The notes beneath the pieces were generated by a model that did no database searches, was not told the origin of the DNA, and saw only the letters and a program-made list of their open reading frames with translations. Made by a program: the position numbers and the translations under genes. From Branchiostoma floridae (taxonomy: Eukaryota > Chordata > Leptocardii > Amphioxiformes > Branchiostomatidae), in assembly GCF_000003815.2 (NCBI RefSeq), contig NW_023365725.1, forward strand, positions 1 through 56,716: 56,716 nucleotides of DNA, given 5' to 3'. Every line of letters starts with the position of its first letter. Positions within the stretch are counted from its first letter, which is position 1. Below, one piece after another: positions 1 through 10,191 of the stretch.

Positions 1-130
1 TGGTAGTGATGATGATGGTAGTGGTGATGATTTTAGTGGTGATGATTGTATTGATGATGATTGTAGTAATGATGATAGTAGTGATGATGATGGTGGTGAT
101 GATGGTGATAATGATGATTATGACGATGAT
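1..130. repeat. GAT-rich trinucleotide microsatellite
   Basis: Imperfect GAT/GGT/AGT triplets (gatgatggtagt-type) run from the left edge to about 130. The array lies in the intron upstream of the first visible exon of the mucin-like membrane gene. No coding role is seen. Confidence 0.9.
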
Positions 131-225
131 AATTGCCAAAAATGCATATGTTAAGAATACACTAACGTGTCTTCTACTGTAAACTTTTAGGTACATTTTT
201 TTCCTTTTTCCCTCTTCCTCTCCAG

Positions 226-498
226 ACGACACAGCACCAAAGATAGTGAGCTGTCCAAGATTTAGTCAAGCTCTCCTATGGGAAAGCTGTCGTAACGTTA
301 ATCTCTATGACTACTACAACAGCAGCACACTGGCATCGTGGTTTCAGGACAATGTCGGGGTCACCGACGTCATCTGCACACAGTCTACATTACACGGTAT
401 TGCGATAGGCGAGGCAGCGTCTGTTGCTTGTCAAGCTAAGGACAACATCGGAAACCCTTCTGCCGCCTGTGACATCACATTCCACTGCATGAAGCACG
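226..498 (+). CDS. exon: HYR (hyalin repeat) domain
   Basis: A strong polypyrimidine tract and CCTCTCCAG precede the exon, which ends aagcacG|GTACC; phase 1 at both ends. The translation begins near DTAPKIVSCP, has DNVGV in the middle and ends GEAASVACQAKDNIGN...CDITF. This is the HYR pattern (CP at the start, DN, a VT/VA-C strand, A.D..GN..C). Cysteine spacing fits one complete domain. Confidence 0.85.
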
Positions 499-3400
499 GT
501 ACCACATCGTTCAAACTTTCAAAATTAATGACATCAATATTTGCTGTTCTTTCGAGAAAGAAAATGGTACTCGGACATTTGTTCAGGCGTTAATAAACGT
601 GTTCTACCCTTTTGGTCGTTTATGGTATCAGGAATTACTTAAGCTTATGATCGAATATACATTGCAATAGAATACCCAACAAAAACTCTCAAATGTTCTG
701 ATTGTTTTGAGATACTCCATCGTTTCTTTTTTCTGTTCCAGCCAGCATAATGGTGGGTCAAAGTACTTCAAAACGACTTCATCAGCCGCAAACTTTAACA
801 AAGCAACAAAAACAACAACTGTCAAAGCAGAAATTATACAAACTTGATATACTTACAAGTGTGGCAGCTCCCTTGCATCCATAGAAGTAACCAACGTTTC
901 GAACATCTTGCAGCTTGCCCTCCACTGACGCCACCGGAGTCTGGAGCACTTGTGTGTCACGAGGATCATCACGAGCAGAGGTGCTCTCTCTTCTGTAAGG
1001 AGGGGAAGCTGCCTACGAGACAAAACATCTTCAAATGTGACATGGCCAACCCTTCACCGAATTGGAGAAGTCCGCGAGGTGCAGATGTGGGTGCCATCAG
1101 TTGTGGAGGTGAAGTGTATAAAAAAAGAGTTTTGCAGGTTTAAATTTTGTTTGATTTGCAGATTATCTCAGCCTTGTATTAAGTTAACATTGGTTCTGTT
1201 TGCTTTTCTAACTAACAATGTTAGCAATATGCTTTTATTACAAATGTGCTGATTGCGTAATCTGATCATTAAACATTTGACCTCTTCCGCATTCGGTGCG
1301 TTTCATGTAAGAAATACACCGGGGACCTGTATACATATACAGACTCATATATGTGCAACCAGTATATGTACGGGAGCAGCAGCACAAGGGTTACGGTAAA
1401 TTACCAAGATTGAGTTTTCACTGGTGATTAAGAGTTACACTTTAGATGATAAAATCATTGTTCTCATAACAATATTTTTCTTGAACCAGTGAAGATTATC
1501 ATTGCATACAGAATGGAAACTTCCTTCGCACATGTGTATCAGGGATTCATAGCAATCTTGTCATGTCATTGCCAATGTCAATTGCAGACAAAGGAAGACA
1601 TAAGTCACCGTTCACTTTCAACATGACCTGTGACCCCGTTGACCCGGCATTTCACCTGGAGGTGAAGCGAACACTCTCATACACAAGGAGCTGGCATCAC
1701 ATGTGTAACAAGATGTCGGACGGCGACTGCGAAATCACGGTTTCCTGTGGAATTAACTCCGAGCAAAGTAATCCAAATCCTTCGTTTCTACCATTTCAAA
1801 GTCAGTTCTACCTGGTTGCTTTTATGTTTTCGTAGATAGTAAAACACTGCGTGCTAACTGTGTATTATCCTTACTTAATATTGTGTAGAAACAATTGATT
1901 GAATTTTATGTTGCTTCAGTGACCAAGATACCAGTGACGCTGCCAACAAACACGACCTCGCAGTCTATACCCGATCAGACCACCATTACGACTAAGGAAC
2001 ATATCTCCACAAGCACCACCGCCACTGCTCCAACCATGATATATACTAATACTACTACTGAAGGTCCAGTCACTACTCCAACCGAAGCATCTCCCACTAC
2101 CCCAACCGGCACCTTTGCTACCACTCCAACCGGAACCTCTACCACCACTCCAACCGGAACCTCTACCACCACTCCAACCGGCACCTTTGCCACCACTCCA
2201 ACCGGAACCTCTACCACCACTCCAACCGGAACCTCTACCACCACTCCAACCGGAACCTTTACCACCACTCCAACCGGAACCTCTACCACCACTCTAACCC
2301 GAACCTCTACCACCACTCTAACCGGAACCTCTACCACCACTCCAACCGAAACCTCTACCACTACTCTAACCCGAACCTCTACCACCACTCCAACCGGAAC
2401 CTCTGCCACTACTCCAACCGAAACCTCTACCACTACTCCAATTAAAACCTCTACCACTACTCCAACAGAAACCTCTACCACTACTCCAACCGGAACCTCT
2501 ACCGATACCCCAATCGAAAACTCTACCACTACTCTAACTGAAACCTCTTCTACAACTATAGCACCAACCACTTCTCGGCCGGTTACCATGTCTACTTCTA
2601 CTGAGAACAGGGCAACTATTAGTAGTACTCTTTCTCTCACCAGCACTATTTCTGCGACTCCAATCACTACTAAAACAACCAACACCTCCCTGATTCCAAC
2701 CACAACATCAAGCACCAGTAAACCCCCAACCACCACCACCACCACCACCACCACCACCACTGCTGTGAATACTCCAGCCAATAGAAGTACCACAGCCTTT
2801 GTTCTGGCTGAAACCACTGGAAACGTTGTTTCTTCCAACAGCTCAAATACCAGTAAGCATCCATCCACTATTCCAACCATCACATTGACGTCTTCCTCTA
2901 AGACCACTGCAAGCAAACGTGCCTTGTTCAGTCCTTCTTCCTCAAGCACCACTTCACCTGTAACCCCAACCACAACTACAGCCACACTACCTACTATACA
3001 TGTATTCTCTCGAACTACTTCAAACACAGGTAGCATGCATACAACCAACCCAACAAAGCCTTCAATCATCACGACCAAGGCCAACTCTCTAACCGCTAGC
3101 TATATATAGTGTCCCCGCAACCCGTTCTTCCACTCCAACAACTTTCTCAACTCTTAACACTAGACATACTCCACCCTCCCAAACGCAATCAACCCAAAAC
3201 GCAGATTTTCTGCAGTATCTTGGTAAAATCACCACCTCACCGTCCACTAACACCAGTAGCAGGTCGACAGGAATGACCGAGAAGAAGTCTTGGTTTCCCC
3301 TGGTTCCTGCCACGGCAACTATGGCTGTACTAGCTGCTGTGGGTTTTGTCATTGCAAGCATCGTCTGGTAAGTCCCCATAGCTACCTGCAGCCGAAAACA

Positions 3401-4027
3401 GTTTGAATATATTATGTGTTTTACTGAATGAATGAAGACCTTCATTGCACATCTTTGCCTAGCTGGGCTAAGTGTGGGTCGAACCAAAACATGTCAAAAA
3501 ATACATATAAAATATGGATTAATTCAACTTCTCCTCGGTTTTCAGTTATATAGTTTAGAGATAAAAGAACAGATATGTATACGATGGAAGGTCTGTCTAG
3601 TTCTTGCATTAGGAAAATGATTCATTTTGCAGTAATTAAGTCTATGAAAGGAGGAGTTAGGTTTTGTGCAAGTCTATAGAGTTCATTTCTCTCTGTGCAG
3701 TTTAAAGAAGATTATGTTTGAAATTTCGAAAACATTCGGATATTTGCATATGCTAATTAAGTGAAAGCTTATAGCGGTAGTGTAAACGTACTAAATGTTG
3801 CGTCTGTTTGCAGTTTGAAGAAGATGCTACAAGCCCCCATTGGCAGTGCAGACGCTTACGGTGTCCAGGATGCGTCTCACTCCGATCACGCGACAACTAC
3901 TGTGCCTTGTGATCAATCATTGAAGTACTTAAATACAGAGGAAGAGAACGTCTTGATCACAGAAATGAGACAAACGAGGGATAAAGATCGGACGATGAAC
4001 CACGTCTCATATAGTCAGACTGTATAA
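226..4027 (+). CDS. HYR/sushi/mucin-like type I transmembrane protein, 3' part (six exons)
   Basis: Model exons are 226-498, 914-1108, 1495-1800, 1920-3029, 3100-3367 and 3814-4027. All phases agree (1-1 for the extracellular modules, 2 before the tail), giving 787 codons plus TAA. Order in window numbering: HYR domain (1-90), sushi-like domain (92-155), an unrecognised module with about eight cysteines (157-257), a Thr/Ser/Pro stalk with TTPTGTST-type repeats (259-690), a transmembrane helix (about 695-717), then a roughly 70-residue cytoplasmic tail with KK next to the membrane and several tyrosines. HYR domains are associated with cell adhesion and the stalk should be O-glycosylated, so a cell-surface adhesion or recognition role is inferred. 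The 5' exons and signal peptide lie left of the window. The ligand is unknown. One stalk intron (3030-3099) is uncertain. Confidence 0.82.
914..1108 (+). CDS. exon: sushi/CCP-like domain
   Basis: The acceptor is catcttgcAG and the donor gtggaG|GTGAAG, phase 1-1. The product starts CPPLTPPESG and has C...C...C.EGK.L...C......NW......C, which resembles a CCP/sushi module (C, NG/SG-like turn, C..C..G, C, W, C). It joins the HYR exon with no gap in frame. A second possible acceptor near 890 would be in phase 2 and does not match the upstream donor. Confidence 0.75.
1495..1800 (+). CDS. exon: unrecognised cysteine-containing module
   Basis: This phase 1-1 exon of 101 full codons reads DYHCIQNGNFLRTC at its start and MCNKMSDGDCEITVSC near its end, with about eight cysteines and an MTCDP motif between. 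I do not recognise the family. It begins with a C.NG.....C motif like a sushi or lectin module, but the WW/CW hallmarks are missing. It sits between the sushi-like domain and the mucin stalk, so it is extracellular. Confidence 0.65.
1920..3029 (+). CDS. exon: mucin-like Thr/Ser/Pro stalk
   Basis: After gttgcttcAG the frame stays open for about 1.1 kb and is almost entirely T, S and P. From about 2063 to 2560 a 24-nt unit encoding TTPTGTST-like octapeptides recurs about 20 times, with S/T, G/E and P/L exchanges. An (ACC)n run at 2730-2762 gives a polythreonine tract. Dense Ser/Thr predicts heavy O-glycosylation. The frame runs on to TAG at 3107-3109. The downstream TM frame is shifted, so a short intron from 3030 (ACAG|GTAGCA) is proposed. 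Confidence 0.8.
2063..2560 (+). repeat. 24-nt coding minisatellite (PTGTSTTT octapeptide)
   Basis: Tandem 24-nt units of the type cca acc gga acc tct acc acc act, with point variants, lie inside the mucin stalk exon. The length is a multiple of three throughout, so copy-number change would keep the frame. Confidence 0.85.
3100..3367 (+). CDS. exon: end of stalk and transmembrane helix
   Basis: The proposed acceptor is taaccgctAG|CT (phase 1) and the donor is gtcTG|GTAAGT (phase 2). The translation continues Ser/Thr/Pro-rich sequence, then KKSW and a hydrophobic run, ATATMAVLAAVGFVIASIV, a single-pass helix. The frame differs by one from the preceding stalk ORF. A 70-nt intron (3030-3099), an assembly error in the repeat, or a real frameshift are the possible explanations. 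Confidence 0.72.
3701..3764 (+). CDS. possible alternative terminal exon
   Basis: The sequence ctctctgtgcAG|TTTAAAGAAGAT closely resembles the start of the main last exon (tgtttgcAG|TTTGAAGAAGAT at 3814). In the required phase 2 it reads LKKIMFEISKTFGYLHMLIK then TGA. It is either an alternative tail exon or a decayed duplicate. No transcript evidence is available here. Confidence 0.3.
3814..4027 (+). CDS. exon: cytoplasmic tail and stop
   Basis: A phase-2 acceptor joins TG|T to make Cys, then LKKMLQAPIGSADAYGVQ and about 50 more charged residues to TAA at 4025-4027. Tyrosines occur as DAYGV, LKYLN and VSYSQTV. The KK after the helix fits the positive-inside rule for type I topology. Confidence 0.8.
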
Positions 4028-6573
4028 AAAAAAGTGTGCAAGGAATGCGTATAGTTCATGGTAATCGTTAATGGTGATTTAGTCCACTTAATCTTAATTT
4101 TACATGCGCAACTTTTGAACGAAGACGAGCAACTATTGGGGATGGATGAAAGTCAGAACTTGATCAGTTTTTTTTATGTACATGCTTGACAGTTAACCAA
4201 GTCTTGTAATAATTCGCATGACTTGTTTGTTAATAACAAACAAACAACGTGTGCCTTTCTCCATGCGTTATGAAAGATATGCATGCATTTAGAGTATTAG
4301 GCAAGAGGACGACCCCCCGTCAGGCGAATCCATGTTCCCTAAGATAATAGGACATAATGGGAAAGGGCCACGAGAAACGCATGCCATATATAGTAAGGAT
4401 GTAGATGATAGTGAAAACAGGAATACTTCTAGGTATACCCCAAGATACCAAGCCAAGATCACCTACAATTCTCTCTAGTACTAAGCTACGATGTGCGCAC
4501 GGCTTTTCTAGATTCCCGAAAGAGCAACTGACGACCTTGGTAATAACATCTGGCGATCAAGTCAAAGTCAAAGTTCTTCACATTGAGAGAGCCAAGTTCA
4601 GGAGCGACATTGAACTTGTGCGGTTCAACCTATGTCTGCACTTTTGATGTCGATCCATGATTGAACTAAGTCTGGGCATTGACTGAAGAGGCGTTACCAA
4701 CTTTGGAGTCACCTGTTTGAAATCACTTAGCAATGAATAGAGTTTTCAAATGTTGTTCATTTGAATTCAGAGCAATATTCATGTCAAAGCTTGTCTGCAA
4801 ATCTTAAAATAGAGTATAGCAGTAGGAGGTAGTATTTATTTTCATAAGCAAATATTTTCATACCTACCTAACACTATGCACATCTGTTACGAAATGGCAA
4901 GCTGAACCTGAATACTGACATGGACTGCCATTCAGTACTATGAACGCCAAGCAGAAATTTTCAAAGCTATCCTAAGTCTAACAACACAGTTTCCTAATTC
5001 ATTTATAATGGCTTCATTTTGTAAGTTTAAAGGCGTTGGTGGTTGTTAGTTAATCATGAATAGTTGCAGACACGGGGCACTGTTGATACGTTAAACACAC
5101 GAGTCACTTTGCTGTAGTGTAAAGTAAATTAATGACTCGACTGTGACCCCCTTTTGCCACACAACAGTACTATGTTGGTTTCGATAGCACTAAAGCCATT
5201 ATGTTGATTTAAACTGTGACTTGTGGAATTCTTTGATGAGAAGCCAAAGCAGTGGCAACTGAAGATGAAGGAATGCTACTAAATTTGTAGAGCATGTATA
5301 ACCACTTTAAGTTTGTCATTGTGCAACGATGGTTGGAAATTCCTCAACGCAAACGTTGTCATGTCAGTTTATGGGATACAATTACACTTCAAGTGATTGT
5401 GTGTCTTGTTTCTATTTTCTGCACAGTTACTCAACGAGGGACGAAGCATGCAAGTATCCGAAAGAATACTTGGAGGAATTGGTAACCCAAATGATCTAAG
5501 AGCTAGCGATATTCCTATCTCAGATGACGTCCAATTCAAGGAAGATTTCGCCTCTTTTCAGTAAGATACAGTCCATAACTTAAGATAAAGAAAGAATTGC
5601 CACAAAAGAATCAAAGAGTCACTATCATAGAACAGTAAAACGCCAATGCATCCCATGTATTTGCTTTACTTTCCGATCAAATTGTTTTACAAGGGTAGGA
5701 CAGAAATAGCTGACCAGTCCAAATAATGGCTCCTACATTTAACGTTAAAGCGGTTTCCTAAAATGGTTATACATGTCATAAATTGGACCAGTTTGGCTAT
5801 GTAAAATTACAATGTTCCGTCAATTTTATGACTTCGTTGTTCAGATTCTTTACAAGCAAGTAGCCGTGTTAGCTATCTATAGTGTGGGGTGCGTACCACT
5901 CTACAGCTTCTTACCGTCTGAAAAAAATGTTATCATTTTATTCATAGCAGTAGGTTACAATTGCCAGCTTTCCGCGACACAGGTTATTTGACATCCAAGT
6001 AAAAATGTACTGCAGTTTGTCAGAACGGACGCTCTAAAGCATTAACGGATCCTTTAATGCAATACAGTATGCTAGGCGGGGTGGACATTGGTTACAAAGC
6101 TATTCACTGAAGAGTTAAGTTCTTGCCCTTATCTTCGCAATCGGACTTTGGCACACCGCAAGACCAACATGCGATGAAAAAGTCCGGTGTCAAATGACAT
6201 TGCCTTTCACAATAGGGCTTGCCATGTGCCGTGCAGTGCAAACAAGTAGGCACTCCGCCTTAGGCTTAATCGTGTATTTAGTTCTTCCATCAAACTGTTA
6301 CGTGTAAACCCCTCATACAATGTACTCCACACATTAGTATTTTACACACATTGTTAATATGTTCATCTATGATAAGTCCAAGCTGATAGTTAATGTAGAT
6401 AATGAAACTATGCAAACCATAACATCAAACCATCTCAAATTCAAAAAACAAAATTTATCGTTCTCAGGTCCAAGTACTCACGCTATACTATGGCTCCAAA
6501 AACCATTATTTTGTAACAGATGCAGACAGTTCAAATCCTCCTTCCCTGTCCGTTGTTGATAGAACTCACTGGT
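4028..6573. other. intergenic, no gene supported
   Basis: Only short open frames without motif or splice agreement were seen. The one exception is a phase-compatible candidate at 5427-5499 (ttctgcacAG, then YSTRDEACKYPKEY... to TAA) that could be another alternative tail exon of the upstream gene. Evidence for it is weak. Confidence 0.5.
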
Positions 6574-7286
6574 TTAGAGGGTTTGTTCCTTCCTTCGTCG
6601 ACGCCTGAATGGAAGTCCCTTCTTCTTCCGTGTGAAGTTCTCTTCAGACTGATAAGGAGGGGAAGATTTAACTTCGTCGTGTGCTACTTGTCCGCCTTTG
6701 GCGTCTCCTTCTGGCCTGTTCTTCTCTGGGGTATGGCCATGATCCTGTGTAGCAGCTTCATCGGAGTCGGTCGGATCAGGATCTGAAGATTCTTCGTTCA
6801 AATAGAGGATTTCCTCATATGGGGGATCGCGCATACTGATGAGCTCAATGACCTTTTCAATTCGCCGCTGCAACTCTTCCTCGGCCCTTTGCAACTTTTC
6901 CTTCAACTGCTGATTCTCCGTCTTATACTTCTCCACCTCACCTTCGGCAACCTTAAGTTTCTCTCGCAAGTGTCGATTGTCCACCCTGACCGTGTCGGTC
7001 TTCTTCTGGGCCTGAAGCTTTGCGATTGTTAGATTCTTTTCGTGCAGCTCTTGTAGATGTTGAATTTTTGTGGTCATCTCGCTCATCTTTGCTGCTGATG
7101 CCGCATCCCTCTGAGCGATCGCAGCTTCCTTCTCTTCCATGGCACGATCCTTCTCTGCCATCATCGCTACTTTCTCGGCACTCGCCTTTTCTTTTTCTTC
7201 TATTGCTTGCTCTCTCTCAGCGATCGTTGCCTCACTCTCAGTGATCGCCTTTTCTTTCTCAGCGACCGCCTCTTTCATCTTCTCAA
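6574..7286 (-). CDS. heptad-repeat coiled-coil protein, C-terminal part, truncated by gap
   Basis: The minus-strand frame enters from the N gap (first readable residues EKMKEAVAEKEKA) and runs about 237 codons to TAA at 6574. Residues 1-70 are 7-residue units (AIEEKEK, AIAQRDA) typical of a long coiled coil. Then come about 80 residues of less regular coiled coil (LREKLKVAEGEVEKY, LQRAEEELQRR), an acidic ESSDPDPTDSDE stretch, a Gly/Glu/Lys linker and a basic end, RKKKGLPFRRRRRKE, that could be a nuclear signal. The paralog at 34856-35728 (+) shares the EKMKEAIAER segment almost base for base. Codon use and the ordinary stop suggest a real gene, but its start is lost and its function is unknown. 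Confidence 0.65.
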
Positions 7287-7386
7287 NNNNNNNNNNNNNN
7301 NNNNNNNNNNNNNNNNNNNNNNNNNNNNNNNNNNNNNNNNNNNNNNNNNNNNNNNNNNNNNNNNNNNNNNNNNNNNNNNNNNNNNN
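7287..7386. other. assembly gap of 100 N
   Basis: The run of 100 N falls exactly inside the repetitive coiled-coil coding sequence. Its true length is unknown, and sequence on its right side (7387 onward) shows no continuation of the coding frame. Confidence 1.
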
Positions 7387-9840
7387 AGGCTCAGGTTTAA
7401 TGATATCACAGTAGTAAAGCTAATCTAACAAGGTCTATTGCTACATGTATGTAGGCTTCTTTTTTACATTCATGCAGCATTCCTACAACACGTCATACAA
7501 TTTCTTGGCATCATACTAGAAATAAGGACAAAATTATCACAGAAAAATTGCCGTTTACGTTAACCAAACAAAAATTCTGTGCCTGGATAGTGTTCAGCAC
7601 CAAGGACAGGAGTGTTTGTGTGTGAGGGGGTGTATTTGAATAGCACCAAGGAATGAACGTTTGCTTGTGTGTACATGTGTGTACACATGACGCTTACTTG
7701 CGTCTTTTTGCCCCTGTCTGATAATTATTTAGGAAGTATGAAACTCTCAAGCGATCACCAACTTTGAAACTGGCAAGCGATCAACAACTGTTGTCAAGTG
7801 ATAAGAGGCTTCTGCCAGAGCCCCCTATGTCTGTGTATCAGAAGCGCCGCCTTGCAATCCTTTTTATAAGTGCAGTCAGGCATCGTGTTGAAAGCCACTT
7901 TGTTGTGCGCATTCTTTAGAAATTATAAAAGTTGATGATAGACTGCTCATCGTCTTTAATATATTATACCGGGATTCGCCAAGCAAGAACTTAATAGAAC
8001 TGAAATTTTCTATCATCAAGCATCACCTACCATTTGACCAAAAGCATCACCTACAAGTGTTCACGAGAACTGCGATATAAGCGGCCAGGCGTCGTCTGAA
8101 ACACCACAATTTCCAAGAACCTGCTCCTCTGACCTTCATACGCAAATACTCGCACGTCAGGTTGGTCACAATGGAAAATTGGTACAAACCGCAAAATTGT
8201 CGCAATTTGGCGCGGTCGACTGAGACATCCGCTTACCTCAGGATCCACCGTCTGGTAGTCTCCACATATTTACATAAGTGGGCGGTACTTGATATCTCAT
8301 TCACATGGCTAGAATAACTCCCAATGTGCAAAACAAACGGTCTCCTTTTACCTTTGTGTTTAGAGACAGAAGGCAGGACAGCAACTAGACGCTTCAGGTA
8401 AGGACTGCACGATTTAACTTGTAATCAACTCTTTGTATTAATCGTATTCAACAAGATATTTGCACCCGTCATAAGAGCATGAAACGAACGTTAACCATTC
8501 GGACTTTTACTTCACGAGATCATCGGAGATGGTTACAGATGGTAATTAAATTGAAGCATAAGCTTACTTCATTTACTCTTTCTCATCTTCTCACCATTTT
8601 TATTAGGTTTCGTTCAGACCCCTGTAGTGCCTAGTTGCATATAGGGCAGCAAGTTTCTTTGCTGTTATTTTTACGAGAAGGGTTTGCTTGCCCTTCTTAC
8701 TTATCGTGTTTATCTACGAACACAGCACCGCCATTTTACGTCCTTCCGAAAGCCCTTCCCAGAAAATGAACCAGGGTCTCCCAGGTATCCACTATTCTCA
8801 ACCGGAGCTCAACTGTGAGGCCGCCACCAGTTGAGCTGAAGGAACATTTACCTTTGTTAACATTAATTGTTTTGTGGTATTACCTACAACAGATAGAAAG
8901 TTTTGATTATCACCTTTAACCAAAGCTTGATGGTGTACTAGTAGTTAGATTGTCCATGGCACACCTGACAACTTGCATTCTTGCACTTCCAGTTTGATAG
9001 AAGCACATGCAGAAAAGATGGAAAATGATCAGCAGTTTTAGTTGTTGACCTACCTACTTAATCTGGCACAAGTAAAGACAAATGCGGCCAGATTCCCTGT
9101 TGTATGGAAACTAAATGGTCGCGATACTGTCTGATACTGAGTGATGGAACTTACTGTCCATTCATGTTGTGAAATAAAGCAAATTTCAGATTTTGTGGCA
9201 AAAAATAAGAGCCTGTATCTGTGAAGGTAGACATGTTTTGATACCACAGATCAGGTGCGTGGGAATGTTTGGATTAGGTACGCTTTGTAATGATATCATG
9301 TGGCACTGTTTTTTTGTGGCACGGGAGAATTTACATACCCGGTCATCACTGTTGTGGAAACCTGTGATACGAAACTTACATTTTTCTGTATTTTCATATG
9401 ATGATATCATAGCCAATAGATAGTAAACCATCGTGGTCATCTGTACAAAACTACATCTTTTAATTTCTGTCTAGTTTCTGACACCAATATAATATCGATT
9501 TCAGCTCTATGCAATTACAAAACGTAAAGGCACTCATGATATAATCATGAGTTTATTTGCAAAATTATGCCCGAGGGCTAATTGCACGTACAGTCATAAA
9601 ACAAGAGTAGAGTCATTCAGTACATAGCATTGGTTTCTATTCTACTACAAGGTGCTAAGTTTACTATTGTTGGGTTTGACTTCTTCTTTGAAGGCAGTGG
9701 TTAATGAATTCTCCCACTTTCTGCAAATTAAGTGGGATTTGTGATTTGAGTAAAAATGTAGTCTTTTGCTGATCTCCTAAATGGTTAAAGCTCGGTGAAA
9801 ATGAGGCAACATTTTGATATAATCTGTTTCTTTCGGCCTC
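7387..9840. other. intergenic, no gene supported
   Basis: Reading frames here are under 85 codons and show no motif or splice pattern. TG-rich patches occur near 7615-7690. I see no RNA gene. Confidence 0.5.
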
Positions 9841-9849
9841 GTAGTGAGG

Positions 9850-10053
9850 TCACTGACTAATGAAGTGCGTTTCATTTTCCACTGCATTCATTGGGCAATA
9901 TTTACATAATCTATCGTGAACAGGTAGCTTTCTATAACGACCCCTTTCTATTTCTAATGGGTGCGCACTAATTCTTATTTTACATATGGCAGATCGTTCA
10001 TCAAAAGCCACCGTACTTTTGACTGTTCTTTCAGTAACACAGTACAGGCTCAC
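9850..10053 (-). mobile_element. relic of non-LTR retrotransposon ORF2 C-terminus
   Basis: The minus frame reads RISAHPLEIERGRY and then HDRLCKYCPMNAVENETHF. This matches the familiar end of LINE-type ORF2 proteins (RxSxHxLxIExGRY, RxCxxCxxxxVExExHF zinc-knuckle-like). Only about 65 codons survive and no RT domain is attached, so this is a 3' remnant. It lies head to head, 30 bp upstream of the start codon of the sulfotransferase-like gene. Confidence 0.6.
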
Positions 10054-10083
10054 GTGGTTTCGGGAGAAGGACCTTTGACGATC

Positions 10084-10191
10084 ATGGATGTATTCACAGT
10101 GGACACAGTCATTGCAGTACTAAGTGCAGCTGCTATCGTTGTCTACTTCCTGCGCTCTCAACGAACCCCACATTCGTCGTCTTGGCCCAAG
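10084..10191 (+). CDS. exon 1: start and signal anchor
   Basis: The ATG is preceded by gacgatc and gives MDVFTVDTVIAVLSAAAIVV..., one hydrophobic helix followed by RSQR. The donor is cccAAG|GTGTGT, phase 0. No upstream splice acceptor was assigned, so a 5' UTR exon may exist. Confidence 0.7.

Noticed and set aside
1975-3084. 369-codon open frame on the minus strand
   Set aside because: It is the antisense of the Thr/Ser/Pro stalk (low-complexity VGVVVEV). The plus strand has splice-consistent neighbours and a TM domain.
4405-4647. 80-codon open frame
   Set aside because: No motif, no splice sites and no similarity that I recognise; length is within chance.
7139-7428. Open frames crossing the gap
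   Set aside because: They run through 100 N and are antisense to the coiled-coil coding sequence.
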